From Actinernus sp. WN-2022 (Eukaryota > Cnidaria > Anthozoa > Actiniaria > Actinernidae): a stretch of 64,000 bases of DNA. Position numbers and translations under genes: made by a program. The stretch is taken from contig JAOWCC010001501.1 in the NCBI GenBank assembly GCA_030867875.1, positions 26,874,001 through 26,938,000 of the forward strand. The letters run 5' to 3'. Shown here piece after piece: positions 56,972-64,000 of the stretch; within the stretch, counting starts at the first letter, position 1; each line of letters opens with the position of its first letter. Under the pieces are notes generated by a model, which did not search any database, was not told the origin of the DNA, and saw only the letters and a program-made list of their open reading frames with translations.

Positions 56972-57198
56972 TATACCACTAGTGAAGAGATATCTTTAGT
57001 ATATAATTGAACCATTTTCTATTTGGGATTAATGAAATCACATTCATGGCCGTGGAACAATAAATCTTGTTCCTGTTCTTACGCGAACCATTACTTAAAC
57101 AAAATCTAATCGCACCATAATACTAATATCCACTTCCTTAAATTCCTTAAGTGGATGATTGTCACGTGATCGATGACGTCATAATTAGAGGAAATCAT

Positions 57199-58606
57199 TT
57201 AAGTAATGGTCCAGATAAGAACTGTAGTGAAATCCATTGTTCTGCGGCAATGAGCCTCCCCCACATACGATTTTGCTTGAATATGCCTTAAGAGCTTTAG
57301 GAGGTATCTACAGTCCAAACTACATCTCGAAAATAAAGTATTTTTTTTGCTATTGGCTCTTTTTACTGTGAAAACGCAGAGAAGCCACCATCCAGCCAAT
57401 CGGATATAGAGAAAACAAAGGATATTTCAATGGCAAATTTGAGAACTTTCCCCACATACGATATTCTTCGAAATTAAACCATAGTTAGTTTGATGAAAAA
57501 TAAATTCAAAAACTCATGAATAATTAATGAGCATTTTGTCCAATCCGATGAAGCAAATCAGTCACGTGCATGCTCCTTTATACCTGATAAAATCTCATCA
57601 TTCTAAAAGGCCCGCGGAGGGATTTGAATTCTGTCCCAGAGGGAAACGGGGTTAATGATCGAGACAATGGAATTTCTATTGATGTTTCAGCTTTCTCACT
57701 GAATTGCTAATTAGGATGAACGTTTTATATAAAGAATATTAATGAACATGAAATTTTATATAAAGTTTCATCCTAATTAAGAATTCACTGATAAAGACCC
57801 AAAGATAGCAAAAAGTACACGGAACATAATGTACCTAGATAATAAATTTTGCACTAAATTTACTAATATCAGCAGACTACCGAGATACACAGATAATATT
57901 TTTAAAATGAAGTTATCCAACTACCATTACTTGTTTACCGAGCCACTGTTTAGTTCCAATTATTAAACCAAACTCAAAGCCGTAAAATTATAAAAACGTG
58001 CATTAAACTTACATATTTTGTGCCGGAGTCAAAAATTTAGAGTCTGCCGTCATGTCAGTCACGTCGCTTTCCAAGTCTTGAACTTTATCGAGGTAAACCA
58101 CGACACCAAATCCTTCAAGTGCAGATTCTTCTTGCATTGCGAAATTCCGCTTCAAACAACATAGTATGGTAATTTCTTCATATCATTCCCTTGAGATGTT
58201 CGTAATTGCAGGCGGTGATTACTTGAATATTTTGCATGGCGTTGTGAATACAAAGGTTCAATGGTTCATTAAGTAACCATTCCCTTGAGATGTGCGTCTT
58301 TCTTTCATTGCATTCTTAAAGCGTTTTTGAAGCCGTTTAAAACACTCACAGCACGTGTTTTATCAAGTCTAAAAATTCTCGGGCTTCGCCCTCGAATTTT
58401 TAAACTTGATAAAACACTGCTGTTCGTGTTTTAAACAGTACTTCAAACCACCAAAAAATATGGAATGAAAATGCATTATTTCGATGGGTTTCTATTGAAT
58501 TTATAAGTATCAACCAATGAAATTACGAGAAAGAATAATAGAAAATTAACACCTTTTAACATTCCTTGCCGTAGACACTACAGTTCTTATCTGGACCATT
58601 ACTTAA
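57199..58606. mobile_element. TTAA-GTAATGGTCCAG element, full length
   Basis: The ends TTAAGTAATGGTCCAGATAA and complement have TTAA at both borders. Both terminal 200-300 bp match 29964-30480. The interior has an ATTAATGAGCATTTTGTCC block (shared with about 45080), a TATAAAGTTTCATCCTAATT inverted pair (57712-57782) and a GTGTTTTATCA hairpin (about 58325-58445). Confidence 0.7.
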
Positions 58607-58986
58607 GTGAAATGCGTTTGCTTCAATAACCAATGAATTGAGCTCATGATCCCATGGTAAAGGCTTTACTGGATGGCAAACACACTTCTAAACGTTGTGT
58701 TGGAAAGATCGACAATCAATTGGAGGTGGAAAACAGCATTTACTGGTTTTACTAACAACACTACCGATCTCGTACAAGTGCCATTAAACAAATGAAGTCA
58801 GGCTGAAAGCTTTAATAATTATCGTTCTTATAATAATTATTATACAGTAAGTCATATCCTTTTGCCGTCCATTAGCACCACGTGATTGCATTCCTGCAAA
58901 AGGACATCCTATAAAGTGTGAAAGTTAATACTTGACACCTTCGCTCATGTTATAGTTCAACCATCTACTTTTCTATAATTTATCAG
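58607..58986. repeat. dispersed repeat fragment at the intron end
   Basis: It matches 2920-2985 and 3530-3680 (CAATAACCAATGAATTG, GGCTTTACTGGATGGCAAA). It runs to within about 80 bp of the exon acceptor. Confidence 0.5.
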
Positions 58987-59309
58987 GGTGCAGCGACGCA
59001 CTTGGAATGCAAGACGGGCGAATAACAAACTCTCAAATCTCTGCATCCTCCTTCAGGGCAGCTAAGTATGAACCGTGGCAAGCGCGTCTTCACAATCGTT
59101 ACGGCGCGGGAACCATAGGCTCGTGGGCAGCAGAAACTATCAATATCGGTCAGTACCTACAGATTGACTTGGGCCATGTAATGGCCGTGACTAAAGTGGC
59201 TACACAAGGCAGACCGTTGAAATATAAACAGTGGGTGACACGGTACAACATAGGGTACAGCCTGGACGGTAGTAATTGGGTGCTGTATAGTCCTGGAGGG
59301 GCTGTCAAG
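58987..59309 (+). CDS. discoidin (F5/8 type C) exon, N-terminal two-thirds of the domain
   Basis: The acceptor at 58985-58986 joins the upstream exon in phase 1 to give YRCKR-CSDALGMQDGRITNSQISASS, the classic start of an F5/8 type C domain. Further family motifs are ARLHNRYGAGTIGSWAA, QYLQIDLGHVMAVTKVATQGR and YNIGYSLDGSNWVLY. The exon ends at a donor (GTCAAG, then GTAAAC at 59310). The remaining third of the domain (usually ending in an EIYGC-like cysteine) is not found up to 64000, so the gene continues beyond the window or is truncated. Discoidin domains bind carbohydrates or lipids at the cell surface or in matrix. The EGF-like module upstream lacks its last two cysteines. Confidence 0.88.
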
Positions 59310-59821
59310 GTAAACAGATAATATATTTTAAAACTACCTGATTGTTCTGTTTGACAATAAGCCGTGTCGTTACTTCAACCATTTACATCTATTTCGAAAA
59401 CGTCGACTTTTCAAATGCTTGAAGCGCACAATACATAAAAAATGTACATGTGATTAGATTTTTTGTAAGCCTTACATAAAACAAGTAGAAGTCGTTTGTT
59501 TCCTATAGACGGCAGATTTCGTATGAGTGGGACAAACTACGGCACGGTTACTGTACGGCTGTGACACTCAAATGGTTTCCTTATTATTTTTGTCCTGCTG
59601 ATCCAATCAAATTACAGAGTTACGGTACGGTTACGGTAAGGCTACGGACATGCCGTAGTTTGTTTTACGTTCCGTATTGTGCAGAACAGTGTCGCACTTT
59701 AGCCGATCGTCCCACCGTCCCGCGCCCGTCCCGCATGACAACAAAATGCCCCGCATTTGTCCTACTTTATCGAATTTTTCTTCAAAATGTCCTCCATTTT
59801 TAAAATTTTCATTTTTGCAAG
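59310..59821. other. intron or downstream DNA, short TTACGGTA repeat
   Basis: CGGCACGGTTACTGTACGG (about 59540) and GGTACGGTTACGGTAAGG (about 59623) flank a 70-bp segment with CCGTAGTTTG arms, so a small fold-back element spans about 59495-59680. No further discoidin exon is visible. Confidence 0.45.
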
Positions 59822-59866
59822 TTAACATTTGTTACCGAGCGGGGATAATTATAAATCTCTTAATTC

Positions 59867-60527
59867 CAGGGCTCGACCTTAACAGTCGTCAACTAGCCAA
59901 AGACTAGTGGATTTTCAGTTTTGGCTAGTGGAAGTTGCTTGACATTTGGCTACTAGCAAAAAAAGTTAAAGTGCCCCTAAACCCTTTTGCAATTTTTAAT
60001 TATATGAAACTTTGAAAGGCTTTGAGTACTTTTGCGAAGAAATTTGTGGCTTACAGATACTCTATGTTCTATGCTTTTTCAAATGGTGAAAATCTGACCT
60101 TTCCTGACCCATGACCATGTAAGAGAAAGACTGGGTTGATTCCTGATCTTACGTCCTCCAATTCATTCGACTTTGCAATAACTTGAATAAATATTTAGCA
60201 TTTTGTCTAAAATAACTGTTTTCTTTACTAAAAACTCAGACTGTGTATATATTCTCTATATATCGATGCTGTTGTGATAGAAAGGCGCCATGGACAATAA
60301 TGCATTAATGAGGTGACGTAAGATAAGGAATCGACCGAGGCTTTTTCTTACACGGTAATGCCTAATGGGTCAGGAAAGGTCACATTTTCACCATTTCAAA
60401 CAAGCCTAGAACATAGAGTATTCTCTGTAAACCAAAAATATCTTCGCAGAAATACTCAAAGCCTTTCAAAGTTTCATATATATATAAATTGCAAAAGGGT
60501 TTAGGGGCACTTTAAGGTCGAGCCCTG
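59867..60527. mobile_element. CAGGG...CCCTG element with a nested TTAA element
   Basis: The ends CAGGGCTCGACCTTAA and complement are flanked by AATTC (59862-59866) and AATTT (60528-60532). Copy A at about 354-372 has the uninterrupted CTTAATTCCTTTGG target. It has the same end type as 34619-34915. Confidence 0.8.
59966..60515. mobile_element. TTAA-AGTGCCCC element with 150-bp arms
   Basis: The borders are TTAA (59966-59969 and 60512-60515). The arms run from AGTGCCCCTAAACCC through TACTCTATGTTCTA to CTTTCCTGACCCAT, with complements at 60316-60511. It lies inside the CAGGG element. Its right arm holds the empty target CAAACAAGCCTAGAAC that matches the BEL/Pao insertion site. Confidence 0.8.
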
Positions 60528-60896
60528 AATTTCTTTTGATATTCACGCTTTACGTTTTGTTTTGGAATACAAACTGTAGCTGTAAACAATGGAAGAACGA
60601 AGTGCGCATGTTATCGGTAGGTGAAAATATTTTAGGAACTAAAATATACCAAAATACATTAATAAGGCAGTGACGACGGCGTAGAAAAGTATTTTCTCCC
60701 GAACTTTCGTTTTCTATTTCCTTTATCCGCCTTTAATTACTTTTCACATCCAAATCTTCGATAAATATAATAAGCATAGAGTTCACTTCACGCCGAACGA
60801 GACGGTGTGATTTACTTTTTGAAGTTCGCGTTCTCTATGAAACGTAAAACGTAAATGGTCACAATGTAAAAAAACCTCTGAATTTCTAACGGGACC

Positions 60897-61132
60897 TGAA
60901 ACAACCATAGGGGCTGATCAAAGCTAGGACCCGGCTAAATCACAGATGGAATTGGAATTTAGCGTGTTGTTTTTTGTGGAGGGAGGAAAACCGGAGGACC
61001 CGGAGAAAAACCCTCGGAGCAAGAGCGAGATACCAACAAACTCAACTCACAAGTGGCGCCGCAGCCGGGGATGGAACCTGGGCCACAGAGGTGAGAGGCG
61101 AAGCCTTAACAACTGCACCACCTGGCTCCCCA
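60897..61132 (-). mobile_element. tRNA-derived SINE, copy 2
   Basis: It has the same head (B-box complement at about 61069-61080, A-box complement at about 61112-61122) and body as 735-963, in the same place within the composite repeat. It keeps a fuller GACCCGGAGAAAAACCC central block. Confidence 0.75.
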
Positions 61133-62333
61133 GTGTAGGCGACAGCATGCATTTTCACGTCTATAGATGTTATATTTCGTATTTAATATTGTTGTTGTAT
61201 GCCTTCGTTGTTTCTTATGTTCGGTGTACACGATAAGCATTTTGGGTACGGCACGGCACGGCTGCATATTAGGTACGCGTACCATACATTATTGGCACGG
61301 CAACCCTTATTTATTTTCCGGGTACGGGTGCCTGAAAATTTAGGAGTGCTGAGACCCTAGCCGCTGTGAAAATGTAGTCTTGGCCCGCCTGTATCGAGTG
61401 CCGTGCCAAAAAACGTTTGCCGCAAGCAAATCATCTTAGCATATTTACTGATTTAGGATAATAAGGCTTTGAAGGTTCTTCACATGAGTTCGATTTCTTG
61501 CTGTTCTTGATTTTCAAAAATGCCGGAAATCACCTTGAAAACGCCCACATTTCGATAAGTCAGCGGCGCCAACTGCTACTATTTTCACGGCTCCGGAGGT
61601 AAAGGATATGATCGTGATAAAACCGATAATCTTGCTAGAAGTTGAAATCGTTATTAATTTTCGGAATTCAGGATCATTAGTTCTCTAGTTAAATCACCTA
61701 ATAGTCTGACATAATTTTAAAATTGTGAGGCATATAATTTAACGTCTTGCCCAAGGACAGGTTATTGTAGTGGGTAACATCTTCTCTTCACGCTTAACAT
61801 CGTCGGGATTGAACCCGCTACGGTTCGTATAAAAGACTGTAAGTAGGACAGTACATTTTAACTGGCGTTGTCTTCTATCTATTACTAGGAATTCCAAGGG
61901 AATACTAACAGAGACGACGTCGTCACTCACGAGCTAATTGAAAAGATCCAAGCTCGTTACATCAGGTTTATTGTCAAAGAATGGCACACATACATCACAA
62001 TGAGAGCCGAACTGTACGGATGTACTCCGCCACAAGAGATTAGTTTGAAGCACTACTGTACAGCATGAGAGTGAAATAGGCCTTTTGTAGGAAACAGTCA
62101 CGTGATGATATATCACTTCAATAACCCGTGGGAAAGGCTTTAGTGGATGGCAAATAATCTAACCAATCCAAAAGCAGTATTCAGTAGAGTCACATGGGTA
62201 CCTCTGTAAAGACATATACAGTATCAGTTACAGAAAAGTAAGCTAGTTAGTATTCTGTAAGTGACGCATACAGACCATCTTATCAATGTGGGACCTGCCT
62301 TTGTGCACACTGCGCATGACCGTGATGTAAACT

Positions 62334-62759
62334 ATGCCGCTGAACTGACTTTAAGTTTTGGAAAGAAAATGGCCCGCGAGAAGGATTCACTTGTAAATTG
62401 ATTTTTGAGCTTTTGGTATTTTCTCGGTGTAAGAAACCCGAATTTGTAGGGTTCTCTGAAACTACAAACTAAAGCGACACTTACATTTTTAGAACGAAAA
62501 TACTCACAGGTACGCCACCCTCAACTAAATAAAAAAAATTAGCATCTGGGAGGAATTGAAACAAACCCTTATTTATACCAAACCCTAACCGCCACTAATC
62601 CCTCACCACAACGCCACGAGGGATTTCGCTGCCGATTATCGCTTTTTTAGAACTTTTATCTTGCTTTTCTCTTAGCATAACTAATCATATTGTATTGTAT
62701 TGTTTCTTAAACACTGCTGAACTTTTTGAACTAATTTGAGGCTGGCTACTATTTCACTT
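62334..62759. other. no recognised feature
   Basis: No conserved frame or repeat. The ACCCTAACCGCCACTAAT segment at about 62582 is a short telomere-like coincidence. Confidence 0.35.
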
Positions 62760-63310
62760 GCGTGAAATATACTCAAACTTCGCGGCTCGGTAAATATCCA
62801 CCATTAGTATATACCACACAAGTGAAGTGCTTCTCGCGCGCTCTGATTGGCTACTCCGGAGGTGAATATCCACCATTAGTATATACAACACAAGTGAAGT
62901 GCTTCTCGCGCGCTCAGATTGGCTACTCCGGAGGTGAATATCCACCATCAGTATATACCACACAAGTGAAGTGCTTTTCGCGCGCTCTGATTGGCTACTC
63001 CGGAGGTGAATATCCACCATTAGTATATACCACACAAGTGAAGTGCTTTTCGCGCGCTCTGATTGGCTACTCCGGAGGTGAATATCCACCATTAGTATAT
63101 ACAACACAAGTGAAGTGCTTCTCGCGCGCTCTGATTGGCTACCCCGGAGGTGAATATCCAGCAGCGATCACCTCACGCAAGTTTTTGTCCACTTGATAGA
63201 AAATAAAATAACTATTTGGTGCTTGCTATTCACTTGTGTGGTATTCGCGGCTCGGTAAATATCCACCACTATTCACCTCCACTTCGGTGAACAATTATTA
63301 AATATCAACC
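62760..63310. mobile_element. TATATACCACACC-family element with an amplified interior
   Basis: The outer parts (GCTCGGTAAATATCCACCA, TTGGTGCTTGCTATTCAC, CTTCGGTGAACAATTATTAA) correspond to the 32394-32648 element. The middle is replaced by the 72-bp array. Confidence 0.65.
62794..63153. repeat. 72-bp tandem array, five units
   Basis: The unit spans TATATACCACACAAGTGAAG, CTCGCGCGCTCTGATTGGCT and CCGGAGGTGAATATCCACCA. The GGTGAATA word recurs at 62861, 62933, 63005, 63077 and 63149, an exact 72-bp period. Units differ at only a few sites. The period is a multiple of 3, which explains overlapping open frames on both strands; I do not regard these as genes. Confidence 0.95.
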
Positions 63311-63539
63311 TCGATTTATAGAGTATTTTGTACGATGTAATTAACCAAATGCTGGAGTCACCTAATAAGCAGGCGCTGCGTATAGTATTGAATGGTCAAC
63401 GTTGCGCATACTAAACACTTATCTAACTCGTTAATAATTCGTGAAGCAAAAACAAAGGGAATCCGGCACCGACCGATAAGTGATCTTTAAATCTGATACA
63501 TATTTTCGTCCTGATTTACATAAACCTTGGCTTCGATTT

Positions 63540-63700
63540 TCTTGGCCAAAATAAGTCGTATCGCAAAAATAACTGAAAACGTGACTCTCTACAAATAGAC
63601 GTTTGATAAGTGCGATCTTTATGGGATTTACAAATTCTCGCTTTCAGCTCGAGTTTGTAAATCCCATAAAAATCGTCCGCTCATTCTTTATCTAGTACTT
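63540..63700. mobile_element. right part of a 31.5-kb-type inverted-repeat element
   Basis: The hairpin ATGGGATTTACAAATTCTCG / GAGTTTGTAAATCCCAT and the terminal CGTCCGCTCATTCTTTATCT match the arms of 31517-32008. Confidence 0.6.
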
Positions 63701-63756
63701 AAACACTACTTAAAACACTGGGAATGACCTAATTAGAAAACAGAGGAATTCAGGAT

Positions 63757-63966
63757 ATGATGACAATCGTATATAAATACCTGAGATTCAAACGATGTGA
63801 AAGGGAGCAGATAAACTCAATGTACCACTGTAAATACCACAACTTTTGGAATACACTCTCCCTAGATGATAACAAAAGACTGCAGCTAAAATGCTTCGTT
63901 AATGCACTTTTAATAATGTGGGCCGCATCAGGCAAAAAGGGACCGGACGACATTCAAGATAAATAA
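63757..63966 (+). CDS. possible exon, unrecognised
   Basis: A 69-codon frame with balanced, non-repetitive composition (EREQINSMYHCKYHNFW, LDDNKRLQLKCFVNALLIMWAASGKKGPDD) ends at TAA 63964. Its amphipathic, charged profile looks more protein-like than other short frames here. No domain is recognised and no clear splice acceptor was decided. It lies downstream of the discoidin exon, but nothing shows it belongs to that gene. Confidence 0.3.
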   Translation: MMTIVYKYLRFKRCEREQINSMYHCKYHNFWNTLSLDDNKRLQLKCFVNALLIMWAASGKKGPDDIQDK

Positions 63967-64000
63967 TTCTTACAATGCTGTTCCTAGTAATAAGTTGAAG

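Larger units (their letters stand above)
55420..57098. mobile_element. TTAA-GTAATGGTTCG MITE carrying two later insertions
   Basis: The ends TTAAGTAATGGTTCGCGTAA and complement match over about 29 bp, with TTAA at both borders. Aligned to 1022-1488, the host element is about 470 bp. It is split by a TATATACCACACC element (55663-55945) and a GAGGTTTTGCACC element (56049-56971). All three are non-coding. Confidence 0.8.
55256..58986 (+). other. 3.7-kb intron of the PAN/discoidin gene, filled with MITEs
   Basis: Donor GTAAGT at 55256 and acceptor TTCTATAATTTATCAG at 58986 join the flanking exons in phase 1. Nearly all of the intron is mobile DNA: the element at 55420-57098 with two insertions, and the 57199-58606 element with a nested hairpin. 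Only about 700 bp are left over. Confidence 0.65.
59822..62333. repeat. composite dispersed repeat, copy B (about 2.5 kb)
   Basis: Partner of 323-3430 in the same orientation. It contains the second SINE, a CAGGG element (59867-60527) absent from copy A, and lacks three insertions of copy A. No coding domain is seen. Minus-strand frames such as 61934-62116 are shared with copy A (2649-2858) but include shifts. Confidence 0.75.

Noticed and set aside
62582..62600. Telomere-like ACCCTAACC word
   Set aside because: A single occurrence, not tandem.
62754..63196. Overlapping open frames of more than 110 codons on both strands
   Set aside because: They are produced by a 72-bp repeat whose length is a multiple of 3; both translate to the same short unit repeated.

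Overview
This 64 kb window is eukaryotic, AT-rich and almost gene-free. The best single clue to its source is a secreted PAN/Apple plus discoidin (F5/8 type C) gene at about 54.8-59.3 kb, a combination common in cnidarians. Together with the dense fold-back elements, a BEL/Pao retrotransposon and a broken FCRIC-type protein gene, it suggests an anthozoan, probably a stony coral. The taxon is inferred; no species marker is visible.

Layout. 0-3.4 kb is one copy of a composite repeat whose second copy lies at 59.8-62.3 kb; each copy carries a tRNA-derived SINE and its own later insertions. 3.7-12.2 kb is a run of inverted-repeat elements, a hammerhead-ribozyme-like core, a cluster of TGACGTCA sites and a 31-bp satellite. 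12.9-16.6 kb holds a 5S rRNA-derived piece, the broken FCRIC gene and a LINE tail. 16.6-18.8 kb has a possible spliced transcript. 18.8-22.1 kb is the quietest part and nothing is recognised there. 22.2-27.1 kb contains PIF/Harbinger-like MITEs around a higher-order tandem repeat whose modules look like 3' terminal exons. 27.1-44.4 kb is more inverted-repeat DNA. It includes two transposon-like elements that share the terminus CACAGGCAGCCCAAGCT and have 7-bp target duplications, plus 15-bp and GATACAGA-type minisatellites. 44.4-54.5 kb looks like one TTAA-type element swollen by nested insertions: a dead LINE and a 5.87-kb BEL/Pao provirus-like copy with 233-bp LTRs. 54.8-59.3 kb is the PAN/discoidin gene, whose 3.7-kb intron is filled with nested MITEs. 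59.8-64 kb holds repeat copy B, a 72-bp tandem array grown from the inside of a dispersed repeat, and a possible short exon at the right edge.

How it fits together. No pathway or operon is encoded. The main content is mobile-element history, and it can be read from the window alone because several insertions have an empty-site relative here: the BEL element (empty site at about 60.4 kb), the CAGGG element (empty site at about 360 bp) and two insertions in the 55-57 kb MITE (empty sites at about 1.26 and 1.37 kb). Three terminal groups recur among elements with different interiors: CACAGGCAGCCC (7-bp duplication), TTAA-AGTGCC and TTAA-GTAATG. Most open frames over 60 codons are by-products of tandem repeats or of inverted-repeat arms. 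The frames I trust as coding, or once coding, are the BEL/Pao polyprotein, the LINE reverse transcriptase, the PAN/discoidin exons and, less surely, the FCRIC fragment.
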